A stretch of DNA of 64,000 bases, taken from contig JBBPUQ010000003.1 in the NCBI GenBank assembly GCA_038501195.1, positions 5,548,501-5,612,500 on the forward strand. The letters run 5' to 3'. Shown here piece after piece: positions 35,896 through 46,964 of this stretch (positions are counted from its first letter, which is position 1; the number at the start of each line of letters is the position of its first letter). The notes under the pieces are model-generated. The model was not told the origin of the DNA, did not search any database, and saw only the letters and a program-made list of their open reading frames with translations. The stretch is from Nemania diffusa. Its lineage: Eukaryota > Ascomycota > Sordariomycetes > Xylariales > Xylariaceae. Both the position numbers and the translations under genes were made by a program.

Positions 35896-38020
35896 ATGGA
35901 CCGCGTGCCGGGCTTGAACGTGGCCAATATCCTCGAGAAGCGAGGGCTTCTGATAGCCATCAACTCCCTTGCCGCGCTGTCTATCTTCTTCTTCGGCTAT
36001 GATCAAGGTATTTCACTGCACTGCCGCTGCCATCTCGTTCCCAAGATAGGGAGGTTAACATGGGCGCATTCTAGGTGTGATGGGCGGCGTCAATAATGCG
36101 AAAAACTATATTGACACGATGGGCCTCGGTTATGTCGATGAAGAGACTGGGGACCCCGTCATAACGAATACGCTACTCCAAGGCGGCATCATTTCCGTCT
36201 ATTACCTAGGGACCTTGGTCGGCTGTCTACTCGGAGGCTGGATCGGAGACAAGATCGGTAGAATAAAGACTATCGCGGTTGGGGCTGGATGGGCGATCTT
36301 TGGAGCCTCCCTGCAGACGGCGGCTATGAATAGCAACTGGATGATTGGCTGTGAGTAACTCAGAATATGGCTGCGGGAATTCAGCGCTAAATCGACACAC
36401 AGCTCGGGTAGTCAACGGAATTGGAACGGGTATCCTGAATGCCGTCGTTCCTGTCTGGTGAGCAGACTCGAGCGCCCCCTTCGTACAAGCATAGTTTCTC
36501 TGATCAACTAGTTTGCAGGGCTACAGAGACGGCCGAGCACACTTCGAGAGGGCAATTCATCGCTATCGAATTCACACTGAATATTTTTGGCGTCGTGGTG
36601 GCTTACTGGCTCGAATTTGGGCTGTCGTATAGTGAGTGGTGGCATGATTAGCTCAAGACTGTTTCTGACATATTTCTCTCCAAGTTGACAATGGAGAGAC
36701 TGCATTTCGGTGGCGGTTTCCCCTCGCATTTCAGGTACGCAGACGCTACAGGCCATCTATTTAGCCCGAGAGCGACAGACGTAGACCCTAATGCCTTAAC
36801 TCCAACCCTTGGGTCTGGTATTTATAGTTATACTATACTGACATGCAGATCTCGGAAGATCATACCGCTCCTCGTACTCTTCGGCTCAGTCTGGTTCTTC
36901 CCCGAATCGCCGCGTTATCTCGTGAAAGCCGGCCGAGACGACGAAGCCCAATACATCCTTCGCCGCCTCCGCGGATCCACGGGCGACGACCTGGCCCGCG
37001 CCAACATCGAGTACCAAGAGATCCGCAACGTCATCGGCGAGGAGAGCCGGGAGTCGAGCAAGACCTCGTACCTGCACATGTTCTTCGGCATCGGCTCCGG
37101 CAACCTGCACACGGCGCGGCGCGTCCAGCTGGTCATATGGCTGCAGATCCTGCAGGAGTGGGTGGGCATCGCCGGCGTCACCGTCTACGCGCCCACCATC
37201 TTCCGCGTCGCCGGCTTTGGCTCCCAGAAGAGCCAGTGGATTAGCGGGCTGAACAACATCTTCTACGCGTTCGCCACTCTCATCTGCGTCTTCACGTTGG
37301 ACCGCATCGGTCGTCGCTGGACGTTGTGGTGGGGCTCTGCTGCTCAGGGCGTAGCTGTAAGTAGAATACTGGGCGCGTTGCATGGGAACATTTCAGTCTC
37401 GTGATGATTATGCGTACGGGCAACGTGCACTAATTCTATCCGTCTCCAGATGTTCCTCGCCGGGGCGTTCTCTCAACTTGGTGAGAATGCCTCCCGTAAT
37501 GGCGACACTGACAAAGCCAGCTCTTACGGCGCGGCAGCAGCATCCTTTGTGTTTATATTCACCTCGGTATTCGGAGCAACATGGCTCACGGTTCCCTGGC
37601 TATATCCGGCCGAAATATTCCCACTCCACGTCCGTTCGCAGGGAAATGCATGGGGTGTCGTTGGTTGGAGTATTGGCAACGGATGGCTAACACTTCTTTG
37701 TCCTGTTCTGTTCCAAAGTAAGTTCAGTCTGCCCGTATGAAAGATGGGAGCTTATCTGATGTGCCATAGGAATTGGAGCAACAACGCTTCATATCTTCGG
37801 TGTCGCCAACATTATATCGATACCGATTGTCTGGGCCTTCTATCCCGAGACAAACCAACGGACTCTAGAAGAAATGGATATGCTATTCGCAAGCCCTTCC
37901 CCTTGGGTATGGGATGCTGAGAAGACATTTGCGCGACTCAAGGCGGAGCAACCGGTCATCCAGGCAGCGAAAGACGCGGGGCCAGTTGGCGACGTGGAGA
38001 ACGGGCAAAGGAGCGACTGA
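35896..38020 (+). CDS. MFS sugar-porter family transporter
   Basis: A 540-residue, 12-TM major facilitator of the sugar porter family in the plasma membrane. Eight exons in phase: 35896-36007, 36075-36350, 36403-36457, 36519-36631, 36685-36734, 36859-37356, 37450-37717, 37770-38020. Family marks: FFGYDQGVMGGV in TM1, GDKIGRIKT in loop 2-3, the PESPRYL motif after TM6, DRIGRRW in loop 8-9 and PETNQRTLEEMD after TM12 (the usual PETKG-like place). The exon 6 acceptor is AAG|ATC, restoring FQIIPLLVLFG. The TM7 substrate motif, normally QQ-x2-G-x-N, reads QEWVGIAG, so the second Gln is Glu and the Asn is Ala. The gene is tail to tail with the P-loop gene. It likely carries a sugar or related polyol/acid, but the altered pocket makes a plain hexose less certain. 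Confidence 0.92.
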
Positions 38021-38634
38021 AAAGATGCCGCAACCATATTAGAGAATGTTCATGTCTATGCAGTTGGGGATGGACAGTAGACAACCATGGCTGAAGATAA
38101 AGAAGACGGATTTATGAGGAATACTTACTTATGTTAAGCAAGAGTAGAACCCAAGTTAAATTAGCAAGACTAAGTTATTATTATAAACAATATAGAATGA
38201 GTGATGAAACATACGCTTCTCGACTTGTCGTGTGAGCCATCTCTACCATCACCTTTAATAGCCACGGTAGACCAGAAATTGATGCTATGTGATTTTGGAG
38301 ACCATGTAAGACCCTGCAAGATCCTACGTACATAATATAGGTACCTAATCGACAGGTTCACTATCGCCCCTTTTCCTCGTTCTAACATAGAAGTACTCAC
38401 AGAAGAAACATATGTGTACATACGACTACATTACTACAAAAGAGGAATCAGTTCTCCTCGTTACTTATACCGTACAAGCAATGATCCCCCTCGTTCCGTG
38501 AACTGACCTGTCCCTCTGCACAAACGCCGTAATCCGTGGAAAGGTCACTTCCCATCTTACAAAGCACTAACGGTATTTATCTATACCCTTACCGTGCAAA
38601 TCAAGCATTGATTTCCGAACCCGAGTATGAAGAA
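38021..38634. other. Intergenic, convergent 3' regions
   Basis: Between the stops of the transporter and the P-loop gene. No gene seen. Confidence 0.55.
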
Positions 38635-40715
38635 TCAGGAAGCCATGGTGCTCTTGCCTCCACCCTCCGTGATCTGCTCTCTGACAACAATGCGGAGCAC
38701 GCCGCTCGCTAGCTGTCTGGGAATGACGCTGGCGGCATCTCCTTCCGGCCCGTTCATCCGCTTCTTCAGCCCAATGACAGCAGTCGGGGCGAACACGAGG
38801 GCTTCGCCGGTGCGTAGTTCGGCGATCTGCGAGAACAGCTCTTGCGTGGCATCACCAGTGAGCTCGACACCCTCGAGTCCCTCCGACTCATATTCTCCTT
38901 CTTCGGCATCCAAACCTTGACCGCGGGCCGCCCTTGACGGCATCGAGATGCCCGCTAGGTGACCCCCGAGCACGGGCAGCCAGTCTGGAGACGTAAAGCG
39001 GTGCACGATGGTCATGCTGCAGAGATCCAGGAACTTGTGTGAGATCGTAGGCTCTTGCGTGGAGATGATGACTCTTGTGCCACAGTGTCTCTGCCGGTGG
39101 ATGGTGCCTAGCAGGGCTCCGGTAAGGGTTTGGGATTCGACGGAGTCGTTCATGTATTTATGAGCATTGTCTAGGGCAATGACTTGGCCGATCGTGGTGT
39201 TTTGCGATAGGCAAAAGACGAGACTGTGATGGCATATAAGGTTAGTGGAATTATATGACAGGTAGAACTGACTAGCTTTCAAGGGCCTATAGTAATTAAA
39301 CCCGAATGGAAGGGCCCGGGGGGGGGTTTAAATGCCAAAGGACTGACCAAATATGGAAGAGAGAACAAGCCATCTCGGGTGTGACACAGGGGCAAGATAG
39401 ATCGACTATCGTTAGTTGACCATTCTAGTAGGCTGTTAGTATCTGCGTTTGTCCCAAAAGCGAAGACGGTATGCTTGAGTGAACAGAGGGGGGATATCAT
39501 GTAATACCTCTGGGATCCAGCTATTCTCCGTTGTCTCCCTTGTCCCCGTTATAAAAGGGTTGTAACCACCGATATGCTGAGTGGCCAGGAAAGTCTCTAA
39601 GGTGTCGAGGCGCTGTTGGAGTGGAGCGCGTAGCTCTGTACTCATATTCTTGGCCTCGAGTATGTGCCGGAATCTCTTATAGTTAAAGTGAGGGTTACCC
39701 CCGTGATGCTGCCGTTCGATGTCAAGATCTCTGAGGACTCTCTGCACAATGTGACGGCTTTCCCCCATAGCGCTTGCACCCAAGAGGGCAAGCATGCGCA
39801 TATTGTTTAGGCTAGTGTCGCCAAGACGCAACTCCTCGACCTTGACATTAGGCAGACAAGCGTACGTCTCCTAGTATATGATTGTGTTAGCAATTAAAGT
39901 TCAGTCTCGGGCTGAATATCGGAGCTACTAGTTATCTATACCTTCATGTTCCGAATGTTGGTTGACGGGCATAGCACGCGGACCTTGGCATCAGGGTGAG
40001 AGGATATATAGGCTGCTTCACATGGCCTGGAACTTGCATCTGAGATGTTGGGATCGTAGTGGAAGACAAGGCCGGTAAGTGGTCGCGGCAGCTTGCCGAT
40101 ACGGCTGGGAAGCAGACAACTCTCCAGGAGACAGGACAGGGTGTGACTCTTGCCGGAGCCCTGACTCCCGCAGATAAAGGTACTCGATGGAGTAGCGACA
40201 TTGTAGAAGACGCTCGGGTCTGCAACGGCGCTCTTCCCGCCCGACGGCGTAAGAGCATCTGCACTCTCGCCGATGAGCCCGTATTGGGAGAACGGCTCTT
40301 TGTCACCGGGGCGGAGAAACCGTAACTTGTCAAGGGCTTGTGCGTGGAGCAGAACAGGGCGCGTAAACAGAGGAGCTGACTCGAGTTCGCTGAGCATTTT
40401 GTTGGGAGTGGTCTTTAGCAATTGGAGCTGTCTCGCTAGTAAGGCAGCTTTACCCTCCTTTTTGTTTTCGGACGTCTGTAGTCTCTTCCCGTTACTTTCA
40501 CCGGATAAAACAGGTGCTGCTGGAGTAAACACGGCAGGACGAGAGTTGGGAAGGGTCTGAGAAGAGGGTACTTGACCAGGGGAGATGAACTCTCGATTGG
40601 CCGGCGAAGCTGGTAACTCATCGGGAGTTGATGACATGTTGAGTTGCTGGAATGGGACAGTTGGTGGCTCGTTGTCGGGATGATCACCACTGCTACCACG
40701 AGGCTCGTCAGGCAT
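38635..40715 (-). CDS. HerA/FtsK-like P-loop NTPase, Walker B altered
   Basis: A 600-residue protein. Four exons in phase: 39942-40715, 39508-39870, 39348-39424, 38635-39223. The first ~110 residues are Pro/Ser-rich and disordered. Walker A is GSQGSGKS at 183-190, followed by HTLSCLLES. A strand LTIVDLSCPC sits at 383-392, the Walker B strand is VIALDNAHKYM at 419-429, and a RecA-type sensor RVIISTQEPTIS follows. The order GxxGSGKS - hhhhD(E)AH - STQ fits the HerA/FtsK group of conserved fungal P-loop proteins. Related proteins as I remember them read LDEAHKYM; here the catalytic Glu is Asn (codon AAT). Exon 3 starts AAT GGT CAA CTA ACG, giving NGQLTIVDLSC, which confirms that join. Intron 3 carries a G10-type tract. 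Function of the family is not established; nucleic-acid translocation is a guess. Confidence 0.85.
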
Positions 40716-42006
40716 GTTGTCGGTAGATGAATGCGTGCGATACGATGCGATGCAATGTAAGCGTGGTAGATAGATGACTGATTGCTCGTCGCTAGACTTA
40801 TATAATCCAGAAAGTCTTGTGTGAAGAGATATCTACCGCACCGTCTTTCCTCGTAATGTGAGATGTATGTAGCTGAGAGTTTGTGTCATGCAGGTTATAA
40901 TTGAAACCCACTGCTTTAAGAAGAAGGTAGTTCATTCACTGTTGTAATTGAAACCCACTACTTTTAGTAATAGTTCATTCACTGTTGTTGTTTGTTCGTC
41001 TAGCTGGTTACCTGGCCAAGTACCTCAGATTAGCAAGGCAACCTAGGTCCTCTGCAGGGCCTCGACTAACAAGCAGTCAACTACTTAATAAACAATTTTC
41101 CATAACTACCTAGATACCTAGGTATTGACATGTTATGAATGATAGTTATAGATATCATGCTTTCCTTTTCTTTAATTGCATGTAAAACCATACAATGGCA
41201 AGAGGAGAAAGACTGCAAAACGCTAATTGTTCAAAGAAAACATCTAAAGCTTAACTATTTACTCCATGTGTAATTAATGATACTGGGGCTCGTTTTTGGT
41301 GCGGTTGATGTACTGTCTTGGAGGCTTGGTCTACTAGACTGGTGTTGGCAAAGAGTAGAGGGGTTGGCCTGCGTAGGTTGGGAGACACTGGATTGTAAAA
41401 TGCATTAGTGAATAGTGTTCTACGGTATAGCGATTCGGGAGCTTGTTGTGAAACAGCGGTAGTGCTCTGATGGTATTCCCTAGTTATTAACTAGTCTATC
41501 TAGAATACTAATTTTGAAAATCTTCTTTCCTCCCGTGGGAACACAGTAGTTTAGGAGCAGTCAAGATGCAACGTATGTGTAGGAATAGACAATATTACGG
41601 AAGGATAGACATCGAGGGTGTGCTAGTAACTCGCCAAGACCTTCCTTAAAGGCCTGGCAGGTATCAATTAACTATAGACTTATCTGATGCTACCCTGTAG
41701 CAGAGAGGCTGGCGGATTTAGGTCACGAGCCTTTCTTCATATCTTCCGTAGTTCATGCATGGACACCGAGAGAAAATGATCAGGTCTAAGAAGCCTGATG
41801 CATACTAGTACATACTAGTTAAGAAGCTCGGCGGGAGACAGAGAGTGATAATGGTAATGAGTTACCTATCAACCTAATTCACATTTATGGTCAATGGAGT
41901 GGTTCACGAGAGAAGAAGAACAACCAGAAGATGTTCAACTAGTACCCTACGACTAACGTACCTGGGCGTCTTGGTGAGCACGGTTTATCGACTGAAACCT
42001 CAACAA
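40716..42006. other. Intergenic upstream of the P-loop gene
   Basis: Contains a two-copy tandem repeat at 40898-40987 and one TACCTAGGTA palindrome at 41115-41124. No gene seen. Confidence 0.5.
40898..40987 (+). repeat. Two-unit imperfect tandem repeat (47 and 43 nt)
   Basis: Units 40898-40944 and 40945-40987 both start TAATTGAAACCCACT and end TAGTTCATTCACTGTTG; they differ in the middle (CTTTAAGAAGAAGG versus TTTTAGTAA). The repeat lies about 180-270 bp upstream of the P-loop gene start codon, in its probable promoter. Confidence 0.85.
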
Positions 42007-42768
42007 CTACGAGTCAGTGCTCCGTTTGCTCTTCTTCTTCTTCTTGCCTTCAAGACCAACACTAGACGACGGACAACAGGCCTTGTCAGGAGCAGGTTGC
42101 TGATCTTTGCACTCCTCCTTCTCGTAGTAGTCCTGGCTAATCATCAGCATGTCCACGAGGCCGGGGTTGGGAATATTCTCTGCGCGGGTGGCCTGGACCT
42201 CTTCCCAGGCGCGGATGGCTCCCTCGACCTCGCTGAGCTGTCGGGCGTTGTCGTTGCGAAACTTGAATTGCTCATGGGGCTCGCGGGACAGGATACCCCG
42301 GTTGGTAGCGGCCTGGTGCATGTCTTCGTGAATGCTTCCTTTCTTAATGTGGAGCAGGCCAATCTTGAGAGCAATGTCTCTGTTAGACATGCTGGAGAGA
42401 TCCTCGTGGTGCTTAGGCAGGTCGAAACCGATGCCATTGGGCCCCTTAATCCACTTGATGTCTCTGTTATTCTGGCTGATAGGCCCAGAGCGTGGAGTGC
42501 GAGAGCTCAGGCTCATGCTTCGTCGGCCGCGATGGTCAACAGTAGTTTCGGGGTTCTCGTGGCCGGGCGGAGGCGCGACGTTGGTGGTGGTAAGTTCAGT
42601 GTGGTGGAAGGGTGGAACAGGAGGACCGCTGTCACGACGTTTTCCAGGACCAGAGGCCGCACCCGGGGCACCGAGGTCGCGGGAGTTGACCCATCCTTGC
42701 TCTGTCTTAACAGCACCAGTGCCGGTGTAAGGGGTGGTATAAGGTTTGTACTCCTTGCCGTTGTTCAT
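42007..42768 (-). CDS. Hypothetical protein with Lys-rich tail
   Basis: An open frame of 253 codons from the ATG of MNNGKEYKPYTTPYTG. It is hydrophilic with no signal peptide or membrane segment. Residues about 30-95 are Pro/Gly/Ser-rich and disordered; about 100-200 look more ordered, with helices rich in charged residues (NRDIKWIKGPNGIGFDLP, SNRDIALKIGLLHIKKG, REPHEQFKFRNDNARQ). The C-terminus ends GKKKKKSKRSTDS, a possible nuclear localisation signal. A longer frame exists on the opposite strand (41887-42852), but its product is an implausible run of Leu/Val and Arg stretches mirroring this one, so I favour the minus strand. I do not recognise the family. Confidence 0.6.
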   Translation of the reverse strand: MNNGKEYKPYTTPYTGTGAVKTEQGWVNSRDLGAPGAASGPGKRRDSGPPVPPFHHTELTTTNVAPPPGHENPETTVDHRGRRSMSLSSRTPRSGPISQNNRDIKWIKGPNGIGFDLPKHHEDLSSMSNRDIALKIGLLHIKKGSIHEDMHQAATNRGILSREPHEQFKFRNDNARQLSEVEGAIRAWEEVQATRAENIPNPGLVDMLMISQDYYEKEECKDQQPAPDKACCPSSSVGLEGKKKKKSKRSTDS

Positions 42769-45220
42769 GATGACTACCAAGACCTATGTAGACGACAACT
42801 ACTACGAGTTAGCGGAATCATGATTAGCAGGACTACTCAGGCTGTATGGTGATAATGTATGTGGGGGACCATACCTCGATGGCTAAGGAAGAGTCAGGCT
42901 TCAATAAAGTAAGAAGGATCGGGATTTTGTTTTAGTACCGATCAACTCTGGTTAGGAGATGGTAGTATTTAGGCATATACTTGGTATGATGTAGATACCT
43001 GTCCTGCGGGTGCTGAGAATGGATGTTTGGTTAAGTGGCGCTGACCTTAGAGGTAAGGAAGGAAAGATATGTGTAGGAGTTAGGTGACAGAAGCAGAAGA
43101 ATGTATGTGAGATAGACCAACAGGCCAACAAGACGGAATGGTTTTCTTGGGTTGTATGAGGGCGTCGAGTGCAAGTCGCAAACGCGAGTGAAGAGTGTGG
43201 TAGGTTTAAGCGTTGAGGATATGATAGCTTATGTTTTGCGTGCTCTGCTATGCTTGCGTCAAAGAATTCACTTCGTGAATAACAATGCATCGACTTGTTG
43301 TCTAACCGAAGAAGAGAATGGTTGTAAACCGAACTGCAGAGTTATAGGGATTTTGGAGGGGGATTGTAGGTTGTACCTAGGTTGAGCCGCTCAGGTGTTT
43401 GTTGTGATGCAGAGCGGTCGTCGGTATGAAGTCGAGGTAGCATGTGAACCACGTCTTCGGGTCATAGACAGCAGTTTCCTCTTCAGTTTCCCGGGGGTAT
43501 GATGGAAGCACAAGAACTTAGGGTACAGTACATACGTAAGGTACCTAGTAAGGCAACTGCGTTTACTTAAGTGCTCTCCTGACTACCTACTATACATGTA
43601 GGTATGCACATATGTGCCTTGTTTACCTAATGTACGTATCTTTAATATGTGTCGGTACAAAGAAGATTCACTCTTAGCTGTTGTTTATGGGATGATGATA
43701 CTGAAAATTATCTATCATACTTCTTCATATCTTGTGGCTTACCAAGTTTAGCAGGCCTCTGAAGCAGTGCTATGGACCTGCCCATGACGCTACACAAATC
43801 AGCATATTGTCCTAGATTATTCCGCATTACTAGTATCATCAAGATACAGTGAGGGGGCAGGTAGTATCCCACTGCTTTTTGGCAGTCTAAACGACGTCAG
43901 TATTAGTGTTAGACTAGAGATATGAGCCACGGGTTAAATCATATCACCTGACTCACTTTGCGTTGAGCTAGCAGCAACCTTCTAGTACTAGATAGATAGG
44001 CAAGAGAGTATCGAGCGAGACAGACGAAGTCTATGTAATTGGGACATGAGGATTGACTATTTCGGATATGGGGAGGACAAACGAGCAACTAAGCATTGCG
44101 GCTGATAGCTAAGCAGGAACTAACATGGGCTCTCGGAATAACTCATAGCCTAGAATACATGTATATATGAGATACATGCTGTTTTCAAATGAAGTGCTTG
44201 AAGAAGCTCTCTAAAAGCCGTGGCATATATTCTTTGTAGTCTAGATGTCCAGAGTTATTTAGGTAGCTCATTTGTCGGTCTAGTGGGGCGTGGTAGATTG
44301 ATCCTGTAGCCACTGTCCAGGAGGTCCTACTCCATGAGTAAGCCTATGGCGGACGAACTGATACCAAAAGATTCATCCCCAGTTGTACCCAGAGAGCTCA
44401 AGGACTAGATCCTTTGAGGTACATGGTAGGCTATTGGTGGATAGATGATACGAACAGCTTCCCCTTGTCGACACAGCTAATGTTGTTGAGTGTCCTCACT
44501 TTTGTGATGGCCATTCTCGCTGCAGCATACGTGTATATCATAGATCTGCACGAAATTGGTTCAAGATAGTTCCAGGTCAGAACATGGCCAGTTCAGCACT
44601 AACCCGAGTCGGAATAACTCGCACAACTGACCGCGAAGGCTGGCGATCGACTGGATGCTAAGCACAAACCTAGGTTTTAGGACACAGTTACCTATTTGAC
44701 CTGGCACTCGAGAAAGATCTGAGCTCCAAATGCATAGTCTTAGGGTTTTGCCTGTAGAGCAGAGCATATTATGGACCCTTTACGTTGCCGTAGCTGCCTA
44801 GCGAAGTTTAACCTAGAGCTAGCCTTGGAGCGTGTTGTAAAGCAGTCCTGGCTGCAAAGGTCTGTTCACCCAAATCAGCATCCTCGCCTTGAAAAATCTG
44901 GACCTGGAGATGACTTCGTCCAAATGGTATTTCCTGGAACTTCGTAATTGACATCTCGTAGGTGAGGCTATGATTTCAAGCGAAGAGGTGAATTTGGAGG
45001 CTACTATGGAAAGCAAGAAAGCTGGGACTCGTTGATTAGAGGGTGTATCTTATCACACGGTGTACAGGGAGCACGATGATCGTCATGAGGCTGACCATCT
45101 AGCAAAATCCTCGCAATATAGACGACCCTAGGGAATTGAGGCAAAAGCGTCTTCGGAGTCTTCATCGCTACGGCAGCAGAAGGTGACGTCCCAATAGTAT
45201 CGACAGTCGATTCACAATAT
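42769..45220. other. Intergenic, 2.5 kb, no gene seen
   Basis: No supported exon on either strand. Short minus-strand frames at 42952-43290 and 44561-45016 have no family marks. The left end includes the promoter of the Lys-tailed hypothetical gene. Confidence 0.5.
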
Positions 45221-45947
45221 TTAGACTGGACCCTGTAGAGAATACCCGCCCTGGTAAAAGAATCCACAAGCGATGGCTAGAGAGGCAAGGGCCGGGGCAA
45301 GATTGAGCTCAATGACGGACCAGACCCAGAGACAGCCCAGGGGCGGGGAGCGCTTCATAATGTACAAGTAGCCGTAGTTATTCGATATATCGATTAGGTA
45401 GCAGCCGGAGACGGTGCTCGCAACGAAGAATATGGCTTGTCGAAGAGGGTCTTGGAATCGCAGCGGGAGACCGGGAAGCAAGATGGGGGATGAGGGGTGT
45501 GGATGGAGCACGTAGAAGAAGGCGAAGAAAACTATCGAGGTCACGGTCAGCTTCGAATAGATGGCAGCCGTGGCACTGTACAACAGCATGGCGCGTCTTA
45601 CCAGCGAGGGCGGTCAAGGCGCGTGTCGCAATCTGCGGCCACACGATTTCCATGGCATACTGGTGTTGTACCAGGACGTCAAGAGTGAAATGCAGCATCG
45701 CCAGGCTCACGGTCCAGAGCAGAGCATCCATGACCCTCTCGGCAGTGGGGGACAGCTCGCCGTCGCCGTCTGCATCGTCATGGCCCTCCTCTCTTTTGCG
45801 TCGATTGGTGGGATGCTGATCGGCTTGCTCGAAGAGATTGCGCTCTAGGGCCATGTCGAGCAATGTCTGCTCGGACGGCGCGGATCGGTCGGGTTGGGCA
45901 AGTTTGACCTCAGCGGCGGCCTTTTTCTCCCGCCGTGTCCGGACCAT
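45221..45947 (-). CDS. DUF7719-type integral membrane protein
   Basis: A 218-residue protein from two exons, 45602-45947 and 45221-45531 (intron 70 nt, donor GTAAGA, CTGACC branch, acceptor GATAG). The first ~70 residues are charged (TRREKKAAAEVK, KREEGHDDADGDGE) and face away from four hydrophobic segments: about 75-97, 108-128, 140-162 and 180-205. The conserved-looking parts are HFTLDVLVQHQYAMEI, FYVLHP, GCYLIDISNNYGYLYIMKR and PPLGCLWVWSVIELNL, which match my memory of the fungal DUF7719 family. Function is unknown; an ER membrane location is plausible from topology. The gene is head to head with gpi12, 1.0 kb apart. Confidence 0.82.
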
Positions 45948-46964
45948 GTTGGGCGTGTATGTATGGAATGACTACGCGATTGGGACGTTGCTTCGAGACT
46001 AATTTGGATTGATGAAGTTGGTGTCAATGTGTATGAGATACTAGATAGTCTGGGGGCGAGTACGTTTGGATATTCACGTTGATCTGTTTAATACAGAGTA
46101 AGTTAAGTATGTAGATGGTTAGATAGCAGAGGCTAAAATAATGCAGGTCCCGAGCTTGTCTAGATAGTAGGTAAGCTCCACCACACCACCTGCATATCGG
46201 TTATCGGGACTTATTTAAGCACTGTACACAGGTACGGGCAACATAAGAATGTTCTTATGGGAGTGACAGCCACTAAGGTACTTAATCGACAAGTCGCCCC
46301 CTTCTCCCATTGGATTATAATATAATCAGTCCATCGTGATGTTTTATTGTCGACTGGTTTTCTCTCCTCGATTGGAGATTCTAAGTATAGTAAAAATGTA
46401 TCTCCATGTTCTACATATCTGTTTCTCTTTTCGGAATCGGTATCGACCCTAGACCGTAAACTACTATTTAAACCTTTTCCTACTTGGGGTAGGTTGGCTC
46501 CCGTGTCGGGGTCGCGTGGCTAAGCCTAGGTACTGTAGGTAGCTCCGAAACGCCCATGTTAACAAATTCGCCGGTTCGTCTCCGTTTCACTTGATACCTA
46601 CCTCCTTCTTAGCTCGCCCCCGTGATACCTATCCTCCGACTCCAGACGAGAAAGAGAAGGGGTAGGAGGCCCTGCTTGTTTTCTACCCCTTCTGCACCTC
46701 GTATATACACGCTGCGACAACCTTCTGTGCGCTTTCTACGAGCTGGTAACAAGCTGCAACCAAGCCGTCCGTGTGATCGCGTGACGTAGCCACTTTGGAG
46801 CGGTGAAGTGAGGGGCAGCCAATTCCGCACCCCATTTTGAAGCCGAAACCATCGTCACCACATCGTCTTTTGAACCCAATTAAAAGACCCTCCCCGCGTC
46901 GCGCGAGACCTCTCTTCGTACGGCACTACACCTAGTCATATCAGAGACAGACAGTCCATACATT
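45948..46964. promoter_or_regulatory. Divergent promoter region between DUF7719 gene and gpi12
   Basis: About 1.0 kb between two start codons on opposite strands. It holds no recognisable gene. A 73-codon minus-strand frame at 46609-46830 has no family marks. No specific factor site is claimed. Confidence 0.5.

Noticed and set aside
22902..38020. A secondary-metabolite cluster made of the P450, NmrA-like reductase and MFS transporter
   Set aside because: No polyketide synthase, peptide synthetase, terpene cyclase or other backbone enzyme is present, and several kb of gene-free DNA separates the P450 from the transporter.
40898..40987. Repeat starting ATTGAAACCC that resembles a CRISPR repeat
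   Set aside because: Only two units, no constant spacer layout, eukaryotic context and no cas genes; it is a simple tandem duplication.
41887..42852. A 321-codon open frame on + overlapping the Lys-tailed hypothetical gene
   Set aside because: It is antisense to a frame with ordinary protein composition; its product is dominated by Leu/Val and Arg runs with no domain, as expected of a shadow frame.
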